Source of the DNA: Monosporascus cannonballus
Taxonomy: Eukaryota > Ascomycota > Sordariomycetes > Xylariales
Direction: 5' to 3'
Length of the DNA: 64,000 nucleotides
NCBI GenBank assembly: GCA_004154925.1
Contig: QJNS01000729.1
Span: 124,001 to 188,000 of the forward strand
Below are positions 42,501 to 54,264 of the stretch, in pieces. Numbering within the stretch: the first letter of the stretch is position 1; the number at the start of each line of letters is the position of its first letter. The position numbers were made by a program, and so were the translations under genes. The notes under the pieces are model-generated. The model made no database searches and was not told where the DNA came from. It saw only the letters and a program-made list of their open reading frames with translations.

Positions 42501-44109
42501 TATTTATAATTACTAAAAAATCTTTTTCCAGGCATTATTTTTTTTCGGGCCTGCTTTTTATTTCGGCTAATTAGGAAATACTATTTCTTAGGTCTGTAAA
42601 TCGAAAATATTAAAATTATTATTTATCGTTTTTATTATTTTCGGTTAGCTTTAGAAAATCGATTTCTTTATAATATATGCGAGTAATTCGTCCATTAATA
42701 TGCTGTTTTTACTTCTGGTAATCAGAGAATTCCCGTTATCGGCAATATATGGCATACTTTTTACTATATAAGTCAGAGGTTCTAAAATAGATTTCTTCTA
42801 TTTAATTCTGGTATTTTCGTAACTATCCTCGTAATTCTTTTTGTTATAATTATAATATTTATCAAGCCAACGTCTTGGCTTTTCGTATCCTTTATTGGAC
42901 TTTTTGCTATAGGGGACCTAGTACGTATTTAGGCCGAATTATATTAATAGATTTGCTTTCGTTTTTTTGATCCCCTCTGAATCATTCTTCGGATATAGGT
43001 TTTTAGTTATTTTGACGAGGTTTTTTAAATACTTTATATTATGCTACTTTGTACCTTATTTTGTTATAATTTAAATATTTGGTCTAAATGTAATACTCTT
43101 CATAAATAACCTTTAGTTATATAGGTCCCGGTTTTATATTGTAAAAAATATTACCGCGTTAAAAAGTATTAATATTAGCCGTGTATCGGGGTTTGTTATT
43201 TTTTTTTCTTTAGTACCTTTTATACGCTAGATGTATTGTTAATGATTAATTATAATTATTATAACAATATAATCTAATAAATAATTAGGCCGATTAAAAT
43301 AAAAAAGCTTTTTTTACATTTTTTAAGTTAATTAAAAATTTAGCTATTTAGATTTTTCATCCTTAATTTAATTTAAATATTACTAAATAATCGTATTACC
43401 GCAATTAAATATTAATATTTTTTATTATAATTATTTGATTTATATTTGGACTTTTAGTTTTTTATATATTATTCCGAAAAGTTTCGTTAATATTTATTTA
43501 AATTATTTATAATCGTTATAAATTTGTACTATTTTCGAGTTTTGTTGTTTTATTAAAAAAGTAACGTATTTTTTATAATAAGCTCGAATTATATAATTAT
43601 ATCGCTGGTAAATTATTTAATTACGAATTTTATTTGCATAATAAACATAATTAATTAAATAAAAAAACACCTAACATATATTCGATAATAAGTTAAGAAT
43701 AATTATAACTTAATTAAGGCTCCGTCGAAAAATTCTGGTTTAAAAGGTTTAAAAACTTTTCTTGGTTTTTTGGTAAAGTTTAACTAAATAACTTAATTCG
43801 TTCGAAAAGATTTTTTAATCTTAAGAACTTTTTTTTTCTTTTTAAGCTTTTTATAAGCAGCTTAAAAAAACGTTATAAGATTATTATTATCCTTTTTAAG
43901 CTAAAAAATACGTTCGTTTATAATATCCAGACGTCGAAAAATTTCTTCGCAAAAAAAGCAAGGTTATTCCTTTTTCTTTTCGGATTTTATTCTAGTATCC
44001 GAGTTATCAGAGATTTGATAAGTGGGCTGTTCGGGCTATTTGCTAATAGATATAGTATTGGCGATATTGCTTAGAATCTGACGGCATTACTGAACAAAAA
44101 CTTGTAGCG
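39549..44109 (-). pseudogene. Element B gag-pol, main part
   Basis: Reading the - strand from 44,109 down, this follows element A from its 5' LTR through gag, protease, reverse transcriptase, RNase H and the first part of integrase. The reverse transcriptase catalytic box reads YLND at 40,962-40,911, with the first aspartate of the pair turned to asparagine. The integrase is cut in its core by element D. No frame is intact. Confidence 0.82.
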
Positions 44110-44487
44110 TATAACGGCTATATAGTTTAACTAACTATTAAACCTAAGTCGTACGAGTTTATATTTGTAAAAATATCGTAAGAATTTAAGCAATAAATAC
44201 AATATCGTATTACGTCTCGTAATACCAAAGGCGTTTTGCATAATAATATTATATTGCAAGTAATTGGTATTATCGAATATTATAAGTTGGTATTATCTAA
44301 ACTATGGAAATAATAAGCGTATATATTTTATGTTGGCTTACTAGCTTACCACCAGTAAGTTGGTGATCCGGCTCGCTCGCTCACCACCAGTAAGTCGGTA
44401 ATCCATCACGTGACTTGACCTACTGTCTTTCTGGGCTTGTTTTGTTGAAGATCGTTTCTGGAGGCCGTAGCCCGTTAGGTTGTAACA
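44110..44487 (-). repeat. Element B right LTR (5' LTR in element orientation, 378 bp)
   Basis: It starts TATAACGGCTA and ends TTGTAACA, with an intact CA end. It is the least RIP-damaged of the four LTRs of this family over its last 150 bp, where CACCAGTAAGT repeats are still readable. It is followed by the duplication AAAAG. Confidence 0.9.
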
Positions 44488-44492
44488 AAAAG

Positions 44493-47441
44493 GTATTTTT
44501 TAAGCTTCGAAACGCCCCTTTAACTTTTTCGAATTATTAGAATTCTGCTGCTTTACCTTTGCCCTGCGCCCTTTTTAAAAGCCTAGTAATAGATTCGGTA
44601 ATGCGCGAATAATAGGCGATAAATTTCCGATAAAAATTCGTGATTCCTAGAAATACTTAAATATTATAAATTAATATTAGTTTTAGCTCTATTTCTATAA
44701 CATCGATCTGTTAGCGGTTTATTTCTAAGCCGTTAATATTAATTATAAATCCTAAATTCTTTTTTAAAACATTCGAATTTGAACACTTTGACAAATTGTT
44801 AATACTGTAACTGCTGCTCGTAAATTAATTAGAAATATTTCGTATACTTCTTTTCGTAATCCGAATAAATAATTATACTATTTAAATATATTACGTATAT
44901 ATAATTAATTAATTTAGTTAATATTTTATACATATAGGCCTAAAACGTAACCGGCGCGGTAATAAGGTTAAATAATATAACCGTATATTTAAATTGTCCG
45001 TACCGTATTCGGAAAGCGGTTTTTTATTAATCGCTCCTTTTAATATTAATACAGTAATAAATATTTTTAAGATTAATTTTCGAAAATATTTTAATTCACT
45101 TTAAGCAATTTATTAATTTTAAAATCCAAAATAAAGAATATTAGTTTTTTATTATTAGCCGATTTAAGCTTTTATAATCGACGTATAATCGGAAACTGCC
45201 ATCTTTTTTTAAATACGAATAATATTGGTACTTTTACATTCGCTTTTAAATAACGTATCTATTTTACTTTTAGGTTTTTTCGGATATATTTTTCAAATGC
45301 CTTTCGCTAGGCTGCCGAAATAAGATAAATTGAGCCAAATAAAGATATCTTTCTTAAGATCAGGTTTATTATATATTTTGCCTTTAATAACTAAAAGAAT
45401 TTCATTATTACCTTTTCGAAATATATTCGTTAAAGGCTTTTCAGATATATAAAAAAGTTAATTATTTCCTATTCCTATTATTTCTCAAATTCTGGAATAT
45501 TTAGTTCGTCGACTAGGCTTACCATATTAACAATATAAATTTGCTTGCCAAAAAGCATTACGTTTACGATCTCTTACTTGTTAACTTTTTGTAATAATTT
45601 ATATAACTATTAATATATAGCTGTATTTAATAAAATACTTAACTTATTTATTTCGAGTTTAAATAATAAAAAATCGAGCGCCTTCTGATTGCGGCATATT
45701 ACAAAATAAATTTGCTTAAACTTTCGTTCGTTCCCGTTATTATTTATTATATTAACTAAAATCTCGTAAGCTTTATAACACTTAATATATATATTTTTGA
45801 AGTCAATAAAACCTAGAATATTTACAGAAATTAATTAAAAGTTAAACTTTTTCGTTAACCTTCTGCTTATAATATTCACTTATATTTCGGTATCTCTATT
45901 TATTTATACTATTATATCCCCTGTACTTCTTTTAATAAATACTCTTTTTCTAAAAAGCAGTTTTATTTCGACTGTTTTATAATTATTAGCCAAAATAAAT
46001 TAGATATATACGCTTACTCCGGCTTCTTTTTTAAGTTCACATTTAAAGACTGGTTTAATTTATTATTATATTATAATGTTCTATATAGCTTTAAGAGGTT
46101 AATTCCCGTATAGCCGGAGTAATGAGATTTTCGTATTCCTTTTGAATTTGTAATTCATGTTTTTATAATCTAATTTTCCATGGTTATAATATTTAAATAA
46201 GCCTTTATAAAAATTAAAAAATATTAAGTCGTATAAACCTATTTTGATCGGAATTAAATCGGCGATTATTTACTTTCCGAATATAAAAATACTCGCAGTT
46301 CTTATTATTTTTACGCGGCGTCTTTAATTTACTTTAGAAATCTTGTTTCTCGAAAATATTAAAATAAAATCATTTATTATTATTAATACTTTTGGCGGAA
46401 AATAATCGGTTTTCTTTTGCCTTTTTTTAGACGTTCTAGTAATATTTTGCCTTATTTGCCATATTATTAACTCGTTTTAACTTAACGTTTTTTCGCAATA
46501 AAATATTTGGTAACTCTAATATTAATTTATAAAAATAAATAAAACAACGTTTATTTATCAAATCGTTTTTCAGATTAAAATATTTACAAATTTTATTTTA
46601 TAAATTAAAAACCTCCATTTAACGTAAAAGTCCAACGGTAATTAATCGAGTTACTATTATAATTCCACAAACCTTTCCTTCTATTTCTTATTTAAAAAAT
46701 TAGGATTTACATAACCTTTTTTAATAAAATTCTATAAATCTTTTATTTCTAATATTTTTCGTAATTTAAATAATTAAATATAACGCGGTATAATTATTAA
46801 ACATTCGCAATAAAAACGCTTATATAGCTTATTACCTATTAAATATAAATAAAGGCATTTCGCCCTAGCTTTTCGATATAAACTTCCGTAATAATGTTTA
46901 TTTATTTTCTTTTTTTAAATTAATCTATATTTAGACAATTTCGAGCAATTATAACGTAATTTTCGTTTATCGCTCTTAGACTTTTACTATAATATCGTAA
47001 TTAACTTAAAAAGTTTGTTTTATTAACTTATATTATTATTTATTATTTAGCCAATTATCGAAATAAATTTAAATATTATTCGTTTTATTAATAAATAGTC
47101 TTTAAAATATAATTATTATTAAAAGGTTTAATCTTTTTTTACTTTAAATTCCGGGACGTAGTTATTATATTACGTCTATTTTCTAACCGTTTAAATACCG
47201 GTTTTTAAAACGTATCCTTATTATTTATATAAGGTAATTCGAAATCTCGGAAATTATAGTTCTTTGTCTGTTAAAGCTTTGTTATAAACTTTTTCGCCTA
47301 TTCCCGTACTATAATCGTTCGTTCGTTAATTAAATTTCGATCGGGTTTTTTTTTCGATTAATAACTTAAGTTTGTTTTATAATCGATAAACGTTGTTTTT
47401 AGTAATTATCGCGTTATCTTCTATAATAAAAATAGAAAAAC
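44493..47441 (-). pseudogene. Element C gag, protease and reverse transcriptase part
   Basis: On the - strand, 45,080-44,600 reads as a Ty3/Gypsy reverse transcriptase: KTAFRIRYGQFKY at the palm, a degraded catalytic stretch ending IIIYSD in place of the usual YLDDILIYSD, then KEFRIYN in the thumb. The upstream part, 47,441-45,100, should hold gag and protease by position, but I could not recognise motifs there. Element B cuts the gene just after the reverse transcriptase. Confidence 0.8.
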
Positions 47442-47636
47442 TATAAGATAATAGATAACTGTAAATTAGAATAAGGTGATCTTTAACCAATCATAAGACA
47501 AATGCCAAAAAATAAATATATTAGGTTATTTCTATCTAGCGTTTCTTATTAGCTGCTAGATAGTTATTTGTACTAGCGCGTAGATTTATGGCTGATCGGA
47601 TACCAGCCGCAGCCCTATAAAAGCTGTATTTTCACA
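47442..47636 (-). repeat. Element C right LTR (5' LTR in element orientation, 195 bp)
   Basis: It starts TATAAGATAATA and ends TGTATTTTCACA, with an intact CA end, and is followed by the target duplication CTTTT. It matches the left LTR of C over 195 bp. Confidence 0.9.
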
Positions 47637-47641
47637 CTTTT

Positions 47642-48690
47642 ATAAAATTATTAATTAGTATTATATAGGTAAGTTAATATATATGAAATAAAATAAAATA
47701 AAAAGAAAAATACAGATATTAATATATTTAAATACAAAAGTCTTTTTTAACTAATAAATATATTTTACGAATAACAATTAAATTATATTATTAATTGAAA
47801 ATACAATTTAATATAATAATTGAAACTTATTTCTTTTATATTTATTTAAAATTAAAAATAATTTAACAATATAATTCGATAATTATATAGCTAAATATTG
47901 CTTTATTAAACTTTTTTATACTTATAAATATTTAAATTAAAATAAAATGTAAAATTAATAATATAAATGTTCGTTATTTTTCCGTTAATATAATTAATCA
48001 TACAGTTTAAATAATAATAATAACTTTTAAAAAAACTATTATAATAACGAAAAAATATTAGATTTTCTAAAAAGTAAATTATATATCGTATTAAGTTATA
48101 TTTTCAATAAATTACAGCTTCATTTAGTAAATATAAGGTTTACTATAAAACGAATAAATTAAAGGCGAAAACTATATATAAAATTATTAATTATATATAT
48201 AATATTAATATATAAGTTAATTACGTTTATATTAATAAAAGCTCCGTAAAATTACTGGATAAAAATAAATATTTCATTTTAAAGCCTTAAATATTCGAAA
48301 AATTAAAATATTTACTTTATATTTCGAATATACTTTCCGTATTTAAATGAATAAATATATACCGAAACTTATTATAAATAGTTTTAAATTTTAAATCCTA
48401 TTTTTTCTGTCTATAAAATTATATTGTTATTATAATACTCGAAAAAAGGCAAAAACATTTGACGGATATTGATTATAATTTTAAGGTATTTATTTTCTTT
48501 TAATTTGTAATTATTAGTTTTAATTAAATTTAAATTATATTATATTATAAAAATATTAATTTTATATTTAAATATATTCATGATAACATTAAAATTTCGT
48601 AGTTAAAATATGTTGTAAATAATAATATTATTATTTATTAATAATTTATATTAAATGATAATAATTAAATTTTAAAAATTATAATATATT
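47642..48690. other. AT-rich spacer
   Basis: About 1 kb of extreme A/T sequence to the right of element C. No motif, repeat or frame of interest is visible. It is probably the same ancient AT-rich DNA that element C inserted into. Confidence 0.7.
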
Positions 48691-48854
48691 ATTAGACCTT
48701 ATTTTAGAGATTTTATTATTTTTGTAAAAATAATTTTGAAAAGAATTGAATTAATATATTAGACCTCTGATAAATATTTTTATCAAAAGTTATAGCTGTG
48801 GCTACGGCTGCTGCGCTGCAAGCGTAGTTATAACCTCTAAAATGGGGTCTTAAT
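48691..48854. repeat. MITE-like short inverted-repeat element with a GC-rich core
   Basis: The left end ATTAGACCTTATTTTAGAG is matched in inverted orientation by CTCTAAAATGGGGTCTTAAT at 48,835-48,854. The interior holds an imperfect palindrome (GTTATAGCTGTGGCTACG at 48,789 against CGTAGTTATAAC at 48,823) around a GC-rich stretch that has escaped RIP. It has no coding capacity. It could be a miniature DNA transposon or a solo terminal region. The family is unknown. Confidence 0.5.
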
Positions 48855-48979
48855 CATGATAAAGCAATTCGTTATAGCAATATGACATTTAATTAGTTAA
48901 AAAAAGGGTACATTAATGTATCGAAACGAGTTAAAGAGGCTTAAGTTAGCTAAAGTAATTTAGATATTGTTTTATTAGA

Positions 48980-49037
48980 ATTAGACCTTATTTTAAACGT
49001 TATAGCTAAGCTTATAGCACAGCTATAACTACGTAAC
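48980..49037. repeat. Second copy of the MITE-like terminal motif with palindrome
   Basis: The motif ATTAGACCTTATTTTAAA recurs here and is followed by a 9-bp perfect inverted repeat (GTTATAGCT...AGCTATAAC). The inner GTTATAGCTGTG block is shared with the element at 48,691-48,854 but in inverted orientation. Confidence 0.45.
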
Positions 49038-49089
49038 TTTTTATATTAACTTAATTTGTCAAAAATCTCCGAAAATAATAAAACCTTTA

Positions 49090-50200
49090 TAATAATATTT
49101 AATAACCATTATGATTTTTAGCCTTATTTAATACTGTTCTATATAAGCTTTTTTAATTTTGTTAAAACTTTTCAATAAAATAATAAAAAAAACTTTTAAA
49201 AATTATTTCTATATAAGGTTTTAAAAGAGGTTTTTAACAATATATAAAACTTTTAAATAAGGGTTAATTTAATTGAAATGTTTTAAAAGAATAATTAATA
49301 TAATTTTAATCTCAAACGGCTTTATAATTATAATAATATAATTATTATATATGATATTTTATTAAAAGTTTTTTTAAAACTAATTCGATGTAGAAAAAAT
49401 CAGTTTAACTATATTTTTATCTATACAGATTATAATTACTAAATTATAAGTATAAAAGTATTTTATATTTAGCTAACTTTAACTTTTGTATAATCGTAAT
49501 ATTAAAATAATAACTTTTACGGCTAAAAATTTATTAAATAAAAATTTCTTATATAAAATATATTAAGAAAGTTCGGTATATAATAATACGATCGGTAATT
49601 ATGCTGTCGTAATTCTAAGAGCGTTATGGTTGTCCATTTTTTAAATTTAAATTTAATCGTATTAATTTTAATTTTTTTAATAGAAATCGGAAAATATATT
49701 ATGTATATATTAATTTTATATTTATTGTATATATTAAGTATTAAATTTATCGGATTTAAATTACTTACGTTATAATTATAAAAGCGTTCCGTATTTCATA
49801 ATTTTTATTTTTTTATAATTACGATGTAATAATAATAACGTATACGAGCAAAATATATATTTAAATAAGTTTTTTATATTAAAATATCTTTTAACAACTA
49901 TGGCAAAATAATATACGTAATATTTGCGTTATTATAACTATAAAAATATTATAATCGATAATTTTATTAAATATTAATTCAATTATATTAATTTTAATTA
50001 TTAAATAAAAAATTCGAAATATTATATATATAATATTAAAATTATTCGATTTAAATTAATTATATTAATAAAAAACCGGTTATTGTATTTTTAAAAATAT
50101 CAAATAAAGACGTTTTTACGTAATTTCAACTTAGGCCTCGTTGGTTCGTTACGGGGATAAGTTATTTGATTAGTTAATTTTTATGCCTTGGCGTAATACG
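49090..50200. other. AT-rich spacer before the mariner element
   Basis: Extreme A/T sequence with no recognisable gene. The last 70 bases, from about 50,130, become less AT-rich (GGCCTCGTTGGTTCGTTACG) before the mariner terminal repeat begins. Confidence 0.65.
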
Positions 50201-50205
50201 TAAAA

Positions 50206-50232
50206 GTACAAATCGGGTCCACTTAGTTTCCG
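50206..50232 (+). repeat. Left terminal inverted repeat of the mariner element
   Basis: This 27-bp sequence, starting GTACAAATCGGGTCCACTTA, is the exact reverse complement of 51,508-51,534. It includes a TA at 50,207-50,208, the expected Tc1/mariner target duplication. Unlike the interior, it shows no RIP change. Confidence 0.92.
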
Positions 50233-51531
50233 AACACCCCTTTAAAGCATATATTAAATATTTAAAAATCAATATCTTAATAACCATAACAGCTATGAAC
50301 AATTTGTTTACTATTTTATATACAGAATTTAATACTTAATAGGGCCATATTTGTTTTGCTTAAGTAAACGCAACCGTTTTGGCATAATCATAGTTAACTT
50401 ATTAAAGAGATAAGGCTCCAAATCCCGCCATTTTGCCTCGATGGCATATTTTATTTCCGTAGCAAACCGAAGCCTATGTTTTCGCTTATTTAATCGTAGT
50501 TTTAAAATACGTTATATTTTTTTATTAAAAAAAGATTAGGGCTTTAGGGCGGTTATACGGCACAAATAATTTCCTAGGTTTTTTTGATTATAATAGCAAG
50601 TTTTTTATGGTAATATCGAATGTTATTTTTTTAAAGTACAATTTCCGAATTATATTTAGTTTTTATCCGTTGCTAAAATAGAATATAATGGGGTATAAGA
50701 ATTTTATCGAAATACAAATATTTATTTATTTGGAAATTTAAATTAAACATAATTAAAAGTTTTTTTAAAGCTTATGAAATATTTATATGCGTTAATAATA
50801 ATTCTTTAATTTTTAAATAAAGGCTTTAAATATTTATTAAGGTATTTTTCGCTTTTGTTACGAATAACGTATACCGTATAATTGTTATATCTGACCTTAA
50901 AGGTAATTTCGTCCGATTAATATTATAACATCCAAATAACGTTTTTATAGATAATATAAAACGTACGGCATTTTTTCTTATTTTTCTGTAAGATCTAAGA
51001 TTTGCGTCGGGTTTTGCGCCGGGTTTTGCGCCGGGTTTTGCCAGCTAATTTAAAAGCGTAACGGACCGTATTTTTACATAGCTAAATTCCGGATTTGCTT
51101 AGTATTTTTAAGGTTTCGAAAAAAGTGCGTTGTTTTTTAACGGCAGCCCGTACGAACTTTCGAATTATCCGGTCCGTTATTTTAAGGGGTTGGCCAGGCC
51201 TAAGTTTTGATTCGAAAGTAATAGGACGTCCGGTGGTTTTATATTTTTTTCATAACGGCGGATGGTATTATGAATCGTTAATTTTGGGACGTTTTCGAGG
51301 CGTGCAATCTCCAAATACGTATGTCGGGCGCGATATAAGGCCTAAATAGCTATACGTTTAGTTTCAGATAATTTGCGCCTTTTGGTTTTGGGTTCGTTAG
51401 CTATTGGAATAAATACGGCTATGTTATATGGCCCAAATAATCCATACAAAATGGGTGGTGATGATGGGAAATGTGGCATTTAGGGGCTAAATGGGGGGAA
51501 ATTCGTCCGGAAACTAAGTGGACCCGATTTG
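50209..51531 (-). mobile_element. Tc1/mariner-superfamily DNA transposon, RIP-damaged
   Basis: About 1.3 kb between perfect 27-bp terminal inverted repeats with flanking TA dinucleotides. The - strand interior encodes a degenerate Tc1/mariner transposase. Size, TA target and protein motifs all agree. It lies exactly at the edge of the AT-rich block, with its right end 83 bp from a host start codon. It is non-autonomous now, though its ends look usable by a related transposase. Confidence 0.9.
50329..51460 (-). pseudogene. Tc1/mariner transposase remnant
   Basis: On the - strand, the N-terminal helix-turn-helix region reads TIRRYEKN and, after a frame change, TTGRPITFESKLRPGQPLKI and then KNTVRYAL. 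The catalytic region starts VIW...SDEITFKV, keeping the first DDE aspartate, followed by TVYVIRN, YLNKYLKPLFKN and FISFKKTFNYV. The C-terminal part LRLNKRKHRLRFATEIKYA and AKWRDLEPYL is the usual Tc1 ending, with the stop at about 50,329-50,331. At least one indel and many stops inactivate it. It resembles the Ant1-like fungal branch, but that sub-assignment is tentative. Confidence 0.85.
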
Positions 51532-51534
51532 TAC
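51508..51534 (-). repeat. Right terminal inverted repeat of the mariner element
   Basis: A 27-bp perfect reverse complement of the left terminal repeat. It ends with the TA at 51,532-51,533. The base composition changes to balanced immediately to its right. Confidence 0.92.
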
Positions 51535-51617
51535 ATCAAAAATAAAAACGAGCCAGCAGAGGCCTGAGCTAGCTGAGGTAAACCTTAAGTGCCTTTCTGC
51601 AACTTAAATCTTCATCT

Positions 51618-52817
51618 ATGCGGACGAATATCATGGACAACCAGGCGGTACACATTCTGTTCGTCGGCGCCGGTGCTGTTGGTTGCTTCTATGCATCACG
51701 GCTCCATCATGTAAGTAAGATCAGTCATTTCGCCTGTGTCGTCATCTTAGGGCAACGAGACCCGACGAAGAACTAAACAGCATTGGCACAGCCGTCGCAT
51801 CAGATCTATACCTCTCTCATAGCGCGATCCAACTACGCAGTTCTTGCGAACTCTGGAGTCACCTTACAGACGCATTCATTCGGAAGTTACGTTTACACGC
51901 CTTATGCCGTCTTCCCCTCCGTATCTGCCGCCGTCCCGGACCACGAATCAGCGGCGAATCCTGTGTCACAACAACCCGTTCCTCAACCGGCGCAACAAGG
52001 CTGGGACTATATCATAGTCACGACGAAGGCCCTACCGGACAGGTCAGACGATTCAGGATTGATTGCGCCCCTCGTGACTCCTCGTTCATGCATAGTACTG
52101 ATTCAAAACGGCTTTGGTGTTGAGGAACCCTATCGCAAGCGTTTCCCTCGCAACCCCATCATAAGTGCTGTAACCATTGTGAGCGCCGAACAAATCGAGC
52201 AAGGCGTAATACGGCAGAACCGATGGACGAGAATCAGTCTGGGTCCTTTTGGCCATGGCGTCAGGGGTGATTTCGCCAATGCTGTTGACGCCGTGGGCGA
52301 GGCCGTGAAGCTCGGGCATGAACGGATGGAAGAACTTGCTCGTTGGTGGACCGAATACGGTGGCATTCGTGACGTAGAAATGCATACAGAGATTGAGCTA
52401 CAGGCTATACGCTGGCACAAGCTCTGTATAAATGCCGCCTTCAACCCCACGGCCGTGCTCTCCGGAGGCAGAGGCAATGCAGACCAGCTGACAGATCCTG
52501 AACTGCGCGAGCATGTTGCCGGCGTCATGAACGAGATCTGGAACGCCGCACCGCGTGTGCTGGGCAAGCCATTGCCTGATAATGTAGCGAAACCCGAGAG
52601 GATATTGAAGAGCAGCGAAAGAAATACCGGTGCTAAGCCGAGTATGTTGCTCGATTGGGAAGCAGGCCGCCCGATGGAGCTCGAGGTTATCTTGGGCAAT
52701 CCGGTACGCATCGCCCGAGAGCACGGTGTGGAAATGCCTAGGCTCCAAAGTCTCTATGCGTTACTCAAGAGCATGCAGAAAATTAGAGAAGAGAAGCAGG
52801 CAAGAGAGAAGCTATAG
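51618..52817 (+). CDS. 2-dehydropantoate 2-reductase family protein (ApbA/PanE-like ketopantoate reductase)
   Basis: Two exons, 51,618-51,710 and 51,792-52,817, with an 81-bp intron (GTAAGT donor, ACAG acceptor, phase 0), give a 372-residue protein, a normal length for fungal members. The N-terminus carries the Rossmann NADPH motif GAGAVGCFYA (residues 17-26). TTKALPD around residue 110, LIQNG (134-138), the lysine/asparagine helix WHKLCINAAFNP (239-250) and KPSMLLDWEAGRPMELE near 313-329 match the family's catalytic segments, including the glutamate that binds substrate. Family members reduce 2-dehydropantoate to pantoate in coenzyme A synthesis, but many fungal paralogues have unknown substrates. 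A Pro/Gln/Ala-rich loop (about residues 77-100) precedes strand TTK. The start is the first in-frame ATG; a second lies at residue 6. The gene begins 83 bp after the mariner terminal repeat. Confidence 0.92.
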
Positions 52818-54248
52818 TTACCTGCGTTATATGCGCCTTCGCCAGTAGTTTAATGACCACCACGCCCTGTAACACACCCAACGGCACAGAGGCTCTTTTT
52901 TGACGGCGAACTTCCCTGGCATCTCGGGTCCCTCCGTCGTGGCAAAGACACGCTGAACCTTACAACAGACTAAACTAGCCTCTGGGAGATTATGATCTAT
53001 TAAATCATTTGCTGCAGCCGTGGCCATCTCAAGTTAATAGGTGAAGGAAACGGGAGGCGATTCCGACTAGGAATCTTGCCCACAGTTGGTTGCATTCATG
53101 GGTTCTAGGGCTGGTGTCACCACATATATCGGAATTTGGTTTGTTACAGTTCTTTCTGGTAAGGACCTACTATCTCAAAGTATGAGTTGCACTGTCCGAC
53201 GTCCATCCTCTGCACTAATAGACTGCTTTGTCTTGCTCCTTTGCTCGAGGTACTATTCAGCTGTAGTATCGTGACCATCCCATAGGCAAGTATATTTAAC
53301 ATCCCAGAAGAACTGACTCCGGGGCACGTCACCGCCCATGGCAAATGCTAGCAGTTATGAGTCCAAGGCTGTAGCTCACTTCGGCCTTGAAGCTGCGATG
53401 ATTTCAGCCATTCTGGCTTGACCGAATGATATATGACTAGTATCCGGTGGTTGGTTGAGGAGGGCGGAGTGCGTAACAAATTCGGGTCACCCGGGGACAG
53501 CTACGCTGTTCTCCATCGTACTGTTTAAGATGGCTTTGGCGCCGTCGCTATATAGCGGATATGGAATATATTGTTGGGCTGGGTATGCGATACTGGGCGA
53601 GCTGTGTAACTTTGTAAGGACGTATTGCAAACTCTCTATCCCTAACATAAGAAATTAATCGACTACTAGGCTCAAGACGTGACGCAGAAGAGGTGATCAG
53701 GCTATGTCGAAAGGCTTATCCTTCCCCTGATGTTAACTTATGGTTCAACTGAGACAAGAATAGTGTGGACGTTGTTGCATGTTTTTGCGGGTTACCAACG
53801 TTAGTATCATAGATGGAGCCGGTCTTGGACAGGACAGATTCGGTAGCAACGCTAGATGAACAACACGAAGGGCGATAGAGCCAACATGAGTTTTGCTACC
53901 TACATACTACTGGGTATGGTGATGAGGGGCGGGAGTATCGTTTGGTTGTATTGACGCCGAGGGCAGCATCGCAGACGACCTGGACGTAGGAGCATTCATG
54001 TATGTACATAACAGAGCTACAGGAGCTAGGAGGTAGGTAGCAGACCAAGTATCGTCCGGCTGCGGCTGCCGTGAAACACGTGGGCGTACGCGTATGTTTA
54101 CTAACTGGACTCAAGTGGGCCCACTGTAGTAGTACGTTATCTATACCTACAACATCATGTGCTGTGCTGGGTACCCACATGTTTTCCATGACGTGCTACC
54201 GCCATTACTGTTTTCTCTTGCCACTACCGCGCTCGCCCACAGTCACTG

Positions 54249-54264
54249 ATATATATATATATAT
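54249..54264. repeat. (TA)n microsatellite
   Basis: A short run of alternating A and T in otherwise balanced sequence, about 500 bp upstream of the Mam3-like start codon. Confidence 0.85.

Larger units (their letters stand above)
26034..44487 (-). mobile_element. Element B: chromovirus of the element A family, split by element D
   Basis: Two 378-bp LTRs are reverse-complement relatives of the element A LTRs and the same length. The 5-bp duplication AAAAG flanks it (26,029-26,033 and 44,488-44,492). Without element D it is about 6.78 kb, within roughly a dozen bases of element A. Its pol runs on the - strand, with a reverse transcriptase YLND box at 40,962-40,911. The break made by D falls in the integrase core, at the position equivalent to about 13,262 in element A. 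It lies inside element C and is therefore younger than C. Confidence 0.93.
21791..47636 (-). mobile_element. Element C: Ty3/Gypsy LTR retrotransposon, outermost of a three-level nest
   Basis: It is bounded by two 195-bp direct LTRs and by the exact 5-bp duplication CTTTT (21,786-21,790 and 47,637-47,641). Its pol reads on the - strand: reverse transcriptase near 45,080-44,600, RNase H near 25,780-25,600 and integrase near 24,720-24,200. The gap in pol is filled exactly by element B plus its 5-bp duplication. Without B the element is about 7.4 kb. All frames carry RIP stops. It must be the oldest of the three insertions. Confidence 0.92.

Noticed and set aside
50132..51570. GCCTCGTTGGTTCGTT (50,135) and inverted AACGAGCCAGCAGAGGC (51,552) as extra outer repeats of the mariner element
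   Set aside because: Similarity is imperfect with an indel, and the distances to the two terminal repeats differ (about 56 versus 18 bp).
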